The notes under the pieces are model-generated. The model ran no database searches and had not been told where the DNA came from. It worked only from the letters and a program-made list of their open reading frames with translations. DNA of 42,895 nt from a virus. This document shows, in pieces, positions 18,568 to 24,639 of the stretch. Position numbers and translations under genes: made by a program. Every line of letters begins with the position of its first letter. The stretch's first letter is position 1. The DNA lies in the IMG/VR virus record IMGVR_UViG_3300009497_000011, positions 1 through 42,895 of that record; one strand, 5' to 3'.

Positions 18568-18782
18568 TATAGTCCGCTACCCAGCGATCTTTCTCGATCC
18601 GCAGGACCTGAGGGTCGTGTGGATTTACGCTTAGTTGTTGCGCTACGCTGCACCGCTGTCGGATTTACAGCACGTGCCGATTTTCGAGCTGCCGCAATCG
18701 GGCGACGAGCCACAGGAGTCGGAGGCGGCGGTGGCGGCGGTGGAGGTGGAGGTGGCGGCGGAGCTTTCGGAGATGATCCCAT
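18567..18782 (-). CDS. Polyproline small protein upstream of portal (71 aa)
   Basis: The protein starts MGSSPKAP, then has a run of 14 prolines, then a basic tail (AARKSARAVNP...SATTKRKSTRPSGPADRERSLG). Short proteins with a Pro tract just upstream of the portal are a recurrent feature in podoviruses of this kind. The stop overlaps the portal ATG. The first 140 bases lie inside the 161-aa ORF in another frame, so one stretch of DNA encodes both polyproline and a Thr/Ser/Ala tail. The low-complexity GGN-rich DNA could also be a slippage site. Confidence 0.65.
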   Translation of the reverse strand: MGSSPKAPPPPPPPPPPPPPPTPVARRPIAAARKSARAVNPTAVQRSATTKRKSTRPSGPADRERSLGSGL

Positions 18783-19128
18783 AATGTTTTAAGAGTTTTG
18801 CTGTATCTAGGAATCTGAGACTCCTGTCAGAATACTTGAAGTACCTATGGAATCCTATCCTGTCAAGTCGGTAAGGCATAAGCCGAAGGAATACTTTCAA
18901 ACCATCCCCTGCCGCATAGTCCACGTGCCAGTAATCCCCCTGCTCGTCGGTCTCCTTACGTCCCAACATAATGTAGTCGGGACCAAAGAATGTGTAGTAC
19001 TCAGTTTCTGGGAAGTTAGATAAATAAGGATCCAACAAATCTAGGAAATTCTGACCCTTACTGTGGTACAACATCACAGCCTGATCCATCAGTGTAATAC
19101 GTGTAGGTTCTGCGCTTGTAATCGACAT
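18643..19128 (-). CDS. Unknown late protein upstream of portal (161 aa)
   Basis: Residues 1-118 form a normal folded domain rich in aromatic residues (YYTFFGPDYIMLGRKE, WHVDYAAGDGLKVFLRLMPY, KYSDRSLRFLDTAKLLKHYG). The layout is loosely like the N-acetyltransferase-type gp13 proteins of T7-like phages, but I do not recognise a clear family. From about residue 120 the frame reads a Thr/Ser/Ala/Cys-rich tail that is the out-of-frame reading of the polyproline gene. The tail may be accidental or a genuine overprint. It starts right after the terminase stop, with ATG overlap. Confidence 0.65.
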   Translation of the reverse strand: MSITSAEPTRITLMDQAVMLYHSKGQNFLDLLDPYLSNFPETEYYTFFGPDYIMLGRKETDEQGDYWHVDYAAGDGLKVFLRLMPYRLDRIGFHRYFKYSDRSLRFLDTAKLLKHYGIISESSAATSTSTAATAASDSCGSSPDCGSSKIGTCCKSDSGAA

Positions 19129-20453
19129 TAGAAATCCACCTCCGTGATCTTGTAGCTGTTCCGACCCTTGCTCGTACGAGCCAGTTGGTTATACTCTCTA
19201 TTCGCCTTGAGCCCCACAGCCAATGTAGAAAAGGAATCCGCCCCGTGCGATGCCTTATTGTGAATCGGATTCTTCTTGAACACCTGCTTAGCATCGTCCC
19301 ACTCTTTTGCGTAATTTTTCAAATGCTCGATACCCAAGGAACAATTGGTAGCATCAAACCAACACTTCGGTAGCGTCTGACGTACCGCCTCGATCTGGTC
19401 ACTCTTCCCCATCCGCTTAACCACCGTAGGGCGGATTCCAAGGGACCTGAGGGTCTCTATACGGGACTTACCCGTACCAAGCTCACGAACAGCCACATCG
19501 TGCGGCAAATAGTGCTTACCGTACGTCACATCGTTCAAGGCAGCCCACCGTTGCAGCTCCTTCGCATAAAACGGCAGACCCTCACCCGAATTCTCGTAAT
19601 AGTAGATCGGTCTCAACTCATTCTTGTACTGCTGGGCAAACCAAATACTGGTACTGTCGTCCATACCCAAATCCCAGCCCGTAATCACAGGCAACGCAGG
19701 GTCGGGACTGATCTTGTCCATCATCTGACCCTTGTGGTACAACTTAGTTAAAATCTCGCCGTAATACGAGCCTTCTACGGGGGTCTCAAAGCTCGACATG
19801 AACTCCTGCTGGAACAACGCCTCACTCATCTCCGCTCGAGCGTTCCTGAGGTCCTTAGGGCTGATTGCCTTCGTCTTGGTCACAGGCAAATGACTGACAA
19901 ACCACTCAGGATCCGCCTCAGCCTTCTTCAACAACTTATACATGTGGTTCTTACCACGAGGCGTACTATTAAAGATCGCCCAACCCCCATTTTCCGCCAG
20001 CACAGGATTCAAAAAGTACCAAATTGCTGGGTCACACAGAGCATATTCGGAAAATATAATCCCAACGGGATTTGTCCCCACCACTCGGTCAGGATTGTCT
20101 GCCCCTACCAACTGAATCACGGAACCATTGGTCAATGTCAAAGACATCTCCTGCTCCGACTTCCTCACAACCAACTCCCGAGGGACGAAATCAATGAATT
20201 TACGACCCTCCCCATCCTGACCCTGCCACAGAATCTTACGTAACTGATTCTGAAAGGGTCCCACATACAAATACAACCCCTTCCTCTGGAGACTCTTGAT
20301 CGCCATCGTGTTAATACACGTCAAATCCTTACCAGCCCGTCGATGCCAAACAACAACGGCTCGCTGGTTTCTCCTGTTGTCCGCCATATACTTCAACAAA
20401 GGCAACTGATACGGTCTCGGGATATATCCCTGCGCTGGTAGCTGTACACTCAT
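19128..20453 (-). CDS. terL: Terminase large subunit, 441 aa
   Basis: The ATPase has a Walker A variant at residues 37-43 (HRRAGKD), Walker B with catalytic Glu at about 131-137 (GIIFSEY), and the coupling motif FNSTPRGKNH at 161-170. The RNase H-like nuclease has Asp261 in ITGWDLGMDDS, Asp319 in YLPHDVAV and a late Asp in SHGADSFSTL. It drives DNA into the prohead through the portal encoded downstream and cuts the concatemer. It starts three bases after the upstream terS-like gene stop. Length is normal for this compact class. No inteins or frameshifts seen. Confidence 0.95.
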   Translation of the reverse strand: MSVQLPAQGYIPRPYQLPLLKYMADNRRNQRAVVVWHRRAGKDLTCINTMAIKSLQRKGLYLYVGPFQNQLRKILWQGQDGEGRKFIDFVPRELVVRKSEQEMSLTLTNGSVIQLVGADNPDRVVGTNPVGIIFSEYALCDPAIWYFLNPVLAENGGWAIFNSTPRGKNHMYKLLKKAEADPEWFVSHLPVTKTKAISPKDLRNARAEMSEALFQQEFMSSFETPVEGSYYGEILTKLYHKGQMMDKISPDPALPVITGWDLGMDDSTSIWFAQQYKNELRPIYYYENSGEGLPFYAKELQRWAALNDVTYGKHYLPHDVAVRELGTGKSRIETLRSLGIRPTVVKRMGKSDQIEAVRQTLPKCWFDATNCSLGIEHLKNYAKEWDDAKQVFKKNPIHNKASHGADSFSTLAVGLKANREYNQLARTSKGRNSYKITEVDF

Positions 20454-20456
20454 AGG

Positions 20457-21071
20457 TTACAAGGTTCCGTCGTTTTCAGTAACATTCGCTGTAGCCTCTG
20501 GTGGTGTAAACTCAGAGTAATCAGGTTCATCAGAAACATCGATCACAGACTCCGCCTCAGGGATCTCACCCTCAGCCAACGCAGCCGCTATTAAATCCTT
20601 CTGGGTAGTCTTACTGAAATCCACAACATTCACAGTCATATTACTCTGAACGTCCGCCTGCAAATCAATCGTCTTAGGCTTGGCTGCAAAGAAACCACTC
20701 AACTCCTTAGTTACCGCAATCCGCTCCTTAACAGGCAAAGCATACTCACCCTCCTCATCCTTCTCCGTAACAAACTCAATCAAAGCCTGAAGTGGATTGA
20801 ACCCAGCATCCTCGAACATAGCCAAGACCATCTTCCGCTGCTGTGATGGAGTGGGAGCCTGACTCATCATCTCAAGCAACTGCTGCTTAACCGCTAACTT
20901 CTTCTCAGTGGAGCTCATCTCCTTCTTCAAAGCATCCAGCTCACGAGTAGCCTTTGGGATCTTCCTAGTATCCGTAACACGCTTAACCTCACGCTTTCGC
21001 TTCGCTTGCTTGGGGGGAATTCCGTTCGATGTTTTCCGTTTATCGGCAAATGGATCTCTTTTAATGGGCAT
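20457..21071 (-). CDS. Probable terminase small subunit, 204 aa
   Basis: The gene immediately precedes terL. The N-terminus is basic (KRDPFADKRKT...KQAKRKREVKR), the middle helical (ATRELDALKKEMSSTEKK), and the segment FNPLQALIEFVTEKDEEGEYALPVKERIAVTKELSGFF recalls small proteins paired with terminases in many phages. The C-terminus is acidic. I chose ATG at 21071 because the longer frame needs a TTG at 21107. An AGGGG run lies almost on the ATG. DNA recognition for packaging is inferred from position. Confidence 0.65.
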   Translation of the reverse strand: MPIKRDPFADKRKTSNGIPPKQAKRKREVKRVTDTRKIPKATRELDALKKEMSSTEKKLAVKQQLLEMMSQAPTPSQQRKMVLAMFEDAGFNPLQALIEFVTEKDEEGEYALPVKERIAVTKELSGFFAAKPKTIDLQADVQSNMTVNVVDFSKTTQKDLIAAALAEGEIPEAESVIDVSDEPDYSEFTPPEATANVTENDGTL

Positions 21072-21108
21072 ACCCCTACCACTAAGTGTGAGAAAAGTGG
21101 AAGTCAAG

Positions 21109-21126
21109 GCACGGTTTTTACCGTGC
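21109..21126. other. Perfect short hairpin upstream of late arm
   Basis: Arms GCACGGT (21109-21115) and ACCGTGC (21120-21126) pair perfectly around TTTT. It lies 38 bases upstream of the terS-like ATG, just before a TTGACT hexamer on the minus strand. It could be an operator or a small terminator for leftward transcripts from the adjacent region. Confidence 0.5.
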
Positions 21127-21180
21127 GTTTTCGATCAGAGCCTACGTGCAAACACCTATTTTCTATATTAGACTGGTACT

Positions 21181-21420
21181 TTGGTAAGTTTACCAACCCA
21201 TTACCGTACCTTTTTTTGAAACTTATACTAATGAACTACCAACGACTTATGAAATATCTACCACATTACCACTGTTCTACAGTAAGTAGTAAGAGTGTTT
21301 CTAAGTCAGTTGGTATGGTAATTTGGTAAAAGTTACGTAAGTTGTTGATACTGTATTGGTATAGTTTATATCTTCGGGGTGGTGGAAACGGTATGGTAAA
21401 CTTGGTAAGGTTACATAGCC
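21181..21420. repeat. TTACCA-rich palindromic element, copy A
   Basis: This AT-rich non-coding stretch holds many TTACCA/TGGTAA hexamers on both strands, starting with the near-palindrome TTGGTAA-GT-TTACCAA (21181-21196). Blocks ACCAACGACTTATGAAA (21238-21254), TACCACATTACCA (about 21260-21272), TATTGGTATAGTTT (21354-21367) and TTGGTAAGGTTAC (21402-21414) recur in the same order and orientation in copy B at 38161-38388. It lies between the late and early arms. It may be a replication origin, a bidirectional promoter hub or a protein-binding array; the sequence does not decide. Confidence 0.8.
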
Positions 21421-21904
21421 CTTTTCCTGCTCATTACCCAAATAACTCACTTTGTTCCCGTTAGGATCACTGAAAAACGGAAATGTGGTAACGTGGGATG
21501 GGTCCCCCCTCTTGCTTTGGAGACGAACTTCCCCCATGCCCCCCCCCCTTCGCTCTCACTCACTCACTGCCCCCCTGCTCGGCTCCAAGCACATGCACCC
21601 CCGCTCATCCCCGACCCACGTTCCCGTGCTACATACATATACCCTGCTCCATGGCTCTGTGTACCCTGTGTACCCATGGCTCTGTGTACCCATGTACCCC
21701 TGCATCCTTGGGGTTATTGAACCATGTGGATGGGTGTGACATATCCCACCAACCTAACCACGTACCCATGCACCCGTGCTCATCCCGCTCTACCAAAGGG
21801 CTCAAGGCTACTTTGACTACTCAAAGTCCCACCTTCGTCCCTTCAAACAACCTATCCCTCTCCCACCTTGGCGTTTAGCGGGGCTCTAAGCCCTTGTATC
21901 CGTG

Positions 21905-21915
21905 TAATACTATCA
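21905..21915 (+). promoter_or_regulatory. ATACTATCA motif, copy 1
   Basis: TAATACTATCA followed by TCACC. First of six exact ATACTATCA copies on the plus strand of the early region. It precedes the hairpin cluster at 21995. Function unknown; a -10-like or phage-specific regulatory box is possible. Confidence 0.4.
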
Positions 21916-21994
21916 TCACCCTCTAGCCCCATCCAAAGCCCTCCTAGACCCCTTCAGACGCTCTTAACAACCTCGCTCATCCGTATCATCAGGC

Positions 21995-22096
21995 GGGGGA
22001 GAGGTATCTCCCCCGAGCGAGCCGTCGTTCCTAGTCTCGCTCTCCCCTACTCTGCGGGGAAACCCCGCAACGCCCCGATAGCCGATAGCCGATAGC
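21995..22096. other. Three consecutive stem-loops plus heptamer repeat
   Basis: Hairpin 1 is GGGGGAGA/TCTCCCCC (21995-22014, loop GGTA). Hairpin 2 is GAGCGAG/CTCGCTC (22015-22042). Hairpin 3 is TGCGGGG/CCCCGCA (22053-22069, loop AAA). Directly after come three tandem CGATAGC units (22076-22096). All stems are perfect. The array could be a structured RNA at the start of the early transcript or a DNA structure used in packaging. Confidence 0.6.
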
Positions 22097-22197
22097 AAGT
22101 TACCCTATCTATTCTCGCTGCTCACGATCCCTGCTGTCCCAGCCCCATTGGTTCCAGCCTTCAACCCTTCCTTCCCTGTCCATTGAAGAAGGGTATT

Positions 22198-22401
22198 ATG
22201 AATACTATCACCAACTCCATCGTTGCCTCTTTCACCAACCTTACCAACGAGAACACATATAGCCGTGAGTTCAAGACCATGCGACATGTCGAAGACTATT
22301 GTGACTATAATGACAATGACGTGGCTCTCTACCAGTTGATCGTCAACGGCATCTTCTACTACTCCATTGACGCCTATTGGTATGCTCAAGCGCAGTACTA
22401 A
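22198..22401 (+). CDS. First early protein, unknown (67 aa)
   Basis: The ATG at 22198 is preceded by GAAGAAGG with a good 6-base spacing, one of the few clear ribosome binding sites in the early arm, so I prefer it to the TTG 15 bases upstream. The product is Asn/Tyr-rich and acidic (RHVEDYCDYNDNDVALYQLIVNGIFYYSIDAYWYAQ). Being the first gene after the arm divergence with a strong SD, it may act at the very start of infection. A copy of the ATACTATCA motif spans its third to fifth codons. Family not recognised. Confidence 0.65.
   Translation: MNTITNSIVASFTNLTNENTYSREFKTMRHVEDYCDYNDNDVALYQLIVNGIFYYSIDAYWYAQAQY
22201..22209 (+). promoter_or_regulatory. ATACTATCA motif, copy 2 (inside gene start)
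   Basis: The motif AATACTATCACC falls within the first codons of the 67-aa gene. Its match to the intergenic copies, including the following CACCAAC, suggests the coding start arose next to or from the same element. Confidence 0.3.
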
Positions 22402-22639
22402 CGCCAACGCCCCCAGAAGCCGCAGCAGCTATCGCTGGTCTTGCAGACGGCTAGTTCTTAACCACCGCCCTCACCCGCGCAAGCAGCCCATGGCTGTCCT
22501 TTGGATCTCCGCTCCGCTCCGACTTGCTCCGCGGGGTGTGTCTTCATAGATTGTTTCCAGTTATGTTTAATCCTCTCTATGCCCACCCGACATAGAGGGG
22601 GCTATAGACTGACTCTATCGAAGCTCAGCTTATACTATC
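22402..22639 (+). other. Non-coding gap with one terminator-like hairpin
   Basis: No convincing gene. A stem-loop CCTCTCTATG (22572-22581) with CATAGAGGGG (22591-22600), ten pairs including one G-U, may end the transcript of the 67-aa gene, though no U tract follows. The gap ends with an ATACTATCA motif. Confidence 0.5.
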
Positions 22640-22640
22640 A
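22632..22640 (+). promoter_or_regulatory. ATACTATCA motif, copy 3
   Basis: TTATACTATCATG, with the last A being the first base of a possible 28-codon ORF. It contains a TATACT hexamer that could serve as a -10 box, but no -35 is seen at the usual distance. Confidence 0.4.
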
Positions 22641-22726
22641 TGCCCAGCATTAGCAAAGCTATTTACCGCACATCTACCACTTTTACCGCTCGCACATCCA
22701 GCACGCGTGCACATACTTATAAATGA
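22640..22726 (+). CDS. Possible 28-aa leader peptide
   Basis: An ORF rich in Ser, Thr and Arg (MPSISKAIYRTSTTFTARTS...). Its TGA overlaps an ATG at 22723 in the ATGA style seen across this arm. No SD is present. It may be a leader peptide or chance; composition alone does not decide. Confidence 0.3.
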   Translation: MPSISKAIYRTSTTFTARTSSTRAHTYK

Positions 22727-22770
22727 AGTTAGGCACTCAGCCCGACACAACCAGTCAAACATCAGTAATT

Positions 22771-23073
22771 ATGAAACTAGCATTCAACAGGTACGGCAAT
22801 CTTTCCGCCAACGGCGGACAACTTAACACCGAAACACTCAAAGACATTTGCGACTGTCTCGAGATCACGCACGCACTGCAGACAGCCCCCGCAGAAATGA
22901 AGCAAGACGATTTCCGTCTCGCCATGGATTGGGAAAAAGCAGCCAACAAGCGCGAAGTTTTTCGACTCATGCTTAACCACAAAGCCGACTTTGAACCCAT
23001 CACAGTTGAACTTGTGGCGGAAATATCCGACAGCGGAGCATGTTACGAAAAAGTCACCACTTGGGGCGTTTAA
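22771..23073 (+). CDS. Early protein of unknown function (100 aa)
   Basis: I place the start at ATG 22771 (context AATTATG, used by several other genes here). An in-frame ATG at 22723 would add 16 residues of low-quality sequence. The product is mixed charged and helical (NTETLKDICDCLEITHALQ, DFRLAMDWEKAANKREVFRLMLNHKADF), followed by a strand-like C-terminus. No motif is recognised. It ends two bases before the next gene. Confidence 0.6.
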   Translation: MKLAFNRYGNLSANGGQLNTETLKDICDCLEITHALQTAPAEMKQDDFRLAMDWEKAANKREVFRLMLNHKADFEPITVELVAEISDSGACYEKVTTWGV

Positions 23074-23075
23074 TC

Positions 23076-23630
23076 ATGAACGAAGCAGACAAAATCATGC
23101 AACAGTGGCAAGCAAAGAGCCAAGCCACCAAGCGCAAAGAGCTCCTTGACGATTGCGACACCGAAGGACTTGCACTTGTTCTTTTACAGCTCATTGCCAA
23201 GGTTAACAACCTAGAGCTTGACGGTTCTTTATTCAAACCAGCGAAGCCCAGCCCGACACATCTTGCAAGCCTCACTTACGAGTTGTTTGGAAACCCAGCC
23301 CCCGAGGGTCAGTCAAAGGAGGTTCAAGAATGTTACTCCGAAGCTTACCGCCAAGGATTCCAGTTTTGCGTCGATAGCGAGCGCAACCGCGCACACCGAC
23401 CCGACGTTGAAGAAGTTGTCTTCGGTGTCGATCCTTGCGAACTAACAGAGTCGCAATGGCTAGCCCGTGAAGACAAAGCGGCAAAGCTACGAGCTAGCGG
23501 CGACGATTACAACGCATCCAAAATTCTAGCAATGCAAGGTGACCGTCTAACCTTCCGAACGCAACCGAGCACACCGACCCGACCCCGTCGACCTAGACCT
23601 AGACCCTTGAAATGCAAGGTAACCGCCTAA
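23076..23630 (+). CDS. Early protein of unknown function (184 aa)
   Basis: The start at 23076 follows the previous stop by two bases and gives a Glu/Lys/Ala-rich helical N-terminus (NEADKIMQQWQAKSQATKRKELLDD). The central part, ECYSEAYRQGFQFCVDSERNRA, looks folded. The last ~20 residues are Arg/Pro-rich low complexity (TPTRPRRPRPRP). They overlie DNA that repeats short pieces of the gene itself: ATGCAAGGT occurs at about 23532 and again at about 23611 in a shifted frame. The original end may have been altered by a small duplication. Family unknown. Confidence 0.6.
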   Translation: MNEADKIMQQWQAKSQATKRKELLDDCDTEGLALVLLQLIAKVNNLELDGSLFKPAKPSPTHLASLTYELFGNPAPEGQSKEVQECYSEAYRQGFQFCVDSERNRAHRPDVEEVVFGVDPCELTESQWLAREDKAAKLRASGDDYNASKILAMQGDRLTFRTQPSTPTRPRRPRPRPLKCKVTA

Positions 23631-23645
23631 CAGTTCAAGCGTAAA

Positions 23646-23654
23646 ATACTATCA
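23646..23654 (+). promoter_or_regulatory. ATACTATCA motif, copy 4
   Basis: AAATACTATCATCA lies 15 bases after the stop of the 184-aa gene and only three bases before the left arm of a strong terminator. A promoter here would be stopped at once, which argues for a different role for this copy. Confidence 0.4.
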
Positions 23655-23657
23655 TCA

Positions 23658-23691
23658 GCCTTAGTGAGACCGAGTCTCACTGAGGCTTTTT
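23658..23691 (+). terminator. Strong rho-independent terminator
   Basis: A 13-bp stem, GCCTTAGTGAGAC (23658-23670) with GTCTCACTGAGGC (23674-23686) and one G-U pair, has a three-base loop CGA and is followed by TTTTT. It ends the first early unit. Confidence 0.88.
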
Positions 23692-23726
23692 CATAAAAAT
23701 TTTTCTCGCCTTCGGCTCGCCACCAT

Positions 23727-23950
23727 GATGCCGAAGGTACCCTATCTTCTCATCAGATGCCGAAGGTACCCTATCTTCTCATCAGAGGCTTGGTCGCCTA
23801 GGCTCCCATCAGATGCTTGGTCGCCTAGGCTCCCATCAGATGCTTGGTCGCCTAGGCTCCCAAGAGGACGACGGCTCATCCGATGCCGAAGGTACCCTAT
23901 CTTCTCATCAGGCGCATGGTCGCCTAGGCTCCCAAGAGGACGACGGCTCA
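23727..23950. repeat. Two-unit minisatellite (29 bp and 27 bp units)
   Basis: Unit X begins GATGCCGAAGGTACC and ends CTCATCA (29 bases), at 23727, 23756 and 23882. Unit Y contains TTGGTCGCCTAGGCTCCCA or a close form (27 bases), at 23785, 23812, 23839 and 23911. A third piece, AGAGGACGACGGCTCA, occurs at 23863 and 23935. The order is X X Y Y Y Z X Y Z. X carries the GGTACC and Y the GCCTAGGC palindrome. An AT-rich stretch with a terminator lies just upstream. Iteron-like origin, recombination hot spot or protein-binding array are possible. Confidence 0.85.
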
Positions 23951-23989
23951 GGCTGATCCAGCAGGGGGGGTCGAAACTACACTACACTA

Positions 23990-23998
23990 ATACTATCA
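23990..23998 (+). promoter_or_regulatory. ATACTATCA motif, copy 5
   Basis: The wider context CTACACTAATACTATCAC, 10-20 bases before the ATG of the 83-aa gene, nearly repeats the context of copy 6 (CTACACTTAATACTATCAC). The two copies bracket a three-gene cassette. This is the best placed candidate for a transcription start signal among the six. Confidence 0.45.
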
Positions 23999-24009
23999 CC
24001 AACACACAC

Positions 24010-24261
24010 ATGAACATACAAAACACATCTCCTAAACTCAAAGCAGCAATGACACTAGTCAAGATCCGTGGCTACAAAGAGCTCCGTGAAGAGCAAGTTA
24101 CAATACTCCGTGAATTACTATCACTCGACGAGCTCACTGTCACCGAAGCCGTCAACGAAGTACTCGACGCTCCCAAGGAACGTATCGAACGCACTATACA
24201 CGCATCACGCAACATCGCTGCCAAAGGTCTCACTCGCCTCGCAACCATCCTAGCTAAGTAA
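24010..24261 (+). CDS. Small helical early protein (83 aa)
   Basis: I place the start at ATG 24010. The frame is open far upstream only because the minisatellite units contain no stop in that frame. The product is a charged helical protein (YKELREEQVTILRELLSLDELTVTEAVNEVLDAPKERIERTI), Glu/Leu-rich, with possible helix-turn-helix spacing, but I do not recognise a family. Its stop overlaps the ATG of the next, tiny membrane peptide (TAATG). Confidence 0.65.
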   Translation: MNIQNTSPKLKAAMTLVKIRGYKELREEQVTILRELLSLDELTVTEAVNEVLDAPKERIERTIHASRNIAAKGLTRLATILAK

Positions 24262-24332
24262 TGACCCTACTAATAGCCTTCGTATCACTCTTCGCATTAG
24301 TCACACTAATAGCTCTTCACCTAAATAAGTAA
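24261..24332 (+). CDS. Single-span membrane micropeptide (23 aa)
   Basis: The ORF encodes MTLLIAFVSLFALVTLIALH followed by LNK: one hydrophobic helix with a short polar end. Both ends overlap neighbouring genes as TAATG, giving tight translational coupling on each side, which supports it being real despite its size. It may work with the 82-aa membrane protein next to it. Confidence 0.55.
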   Translation: MTLLIAFVSLFALVTLIALHLNK

Positions 24333-24580
24333 TGGATCTCTTAATCGTAGCCTTCTTCGCTGCACTCGGATACCTAATCATCCTATGCAAACTTTTCAGC
24401 CCTGAGTTCGTATCCCGAACTCAGGTCCTCTGGGACATCGCCTTCACTGTCGGTGTCCCCGTTCTCTTCCTTGGCACATTCAGTGGTATGGCTACAGCCT
24501 TTTTAGCTGGCGTCATATTCAGCGGGATGACCTTCGTCCTCTCCTTGTGTCACTCACCCAAGAACACCATCAAACTCTAA
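24332..24580 (+). CDS. Small membrane protein, holin candidate (82 aa)
   Basis: Three hydrophobic stretches are visible: residues 2-20 (DLLIVAFFAALGYLIILCK), about 33-50 (WDIAFTVGVPVLFLGTF) and about 53-72 (GMATAFLAGVIFSGMTFVLS), ending in a polar tail (CHSPKNTIKL). Size and topology suit a class I holin, yet it sits in the early arm with no endolysin near it, so another membrane role such as host takeover is equally possible. It is the last gene before a strong hairpin terminator. Confidence 0.65.
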   Translation: MDLLIVAFFAALGYLIILCKLFSPEFVSRTQVLWDIAFTVGVPVLFLGTFSGMATAFLAGVIFSGMTFVLSLCHSPKNTIKL

Positions 24581-24585
24581 CCAAC

Positions 24586-24607
24586 CAAGGAGCCCACGGG
24601 CTCCTTG
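24586..24607 (+). terminator. Hairpin terminator after membrane gene cassette
   Basis: A perfect 9-bp stem, CAAGGAGCC (24586-24594) with GGCTCCTTG (24599-24607), loop CACG, five bases after the stop codon of the 82-aa gene. The tail TTCCCCTTG is only weakly U-rich. Confidence 0.7.
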
Positions 24608-24639
24608 TTCCCCTTGAATCAGGGGGACGACTACACTTA

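Larger units (their letters stand above)
21421..22197. other. Non-coding region between the arms, C-rich top strand with hairpins
   Basis: About 780 bases without a convincing gene. The top strand has long C runs (21539-21548) and a 17-base direct repeat CCATGGCTCTGTGTACC at 21649-21665 and 21674-21690. It also holds an ATACTATCA motif at 21907, and a set of stem-loops with a heptamer repeat at 21995-22096. ORFs here have low-complexity translations and no plausible starts. Because terS/terL lie next to it, this is a natural place for the packaging signal or the genome termini, but no cos-like symmetry is provable by eye. Confidence 0.6.

Noticed and set aside
21072-21107. TTG start at 21107 for the terminase small subunit
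   Set aside because: The extra 12 residues have no support, and an ATG lies downstream at 21071.
21301-21537. Leftward 78-codon ORF near element A
   Set aside because: Half of it reads through the repeated palindromic element, it has no SD or operon context, and copy B of the element has no equivalent ORF.
21452-22095. Several rightward ORFs in the C-rich intergenic region
   Set aside because: Translations are Pro/His/Leu-rich low complexity, overlap each other in different frames and cross hairpins; starts lack any support.
22105-22407. Leftward 100-codon ORF opposite the first early gene
   Set aside because: It is the reverse-strand shadow of the 67-aa gene, which has a clear ribosome binding site.
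22402-22639. tRNA gene
   Set aside because: No cloverleaf could be folded by eye and no CCA-proximal acceptor or T-loop (GTTCRA) pattern was found in this or the other gaps.
23727-23950. CRISPR-like array
   Set aside because: Units follow each other directly with no unique spacers of regular length, and no cas genes are present.
23725-24009. Long N-terminal extension of the 83-aa early protein through the minisatellite
   Set aside because: The extension exists only because repeat units lack stops in that frame; residues repeat SPRLPSDAW-like text with no folded character, and a plausible ATG lies at 24010.
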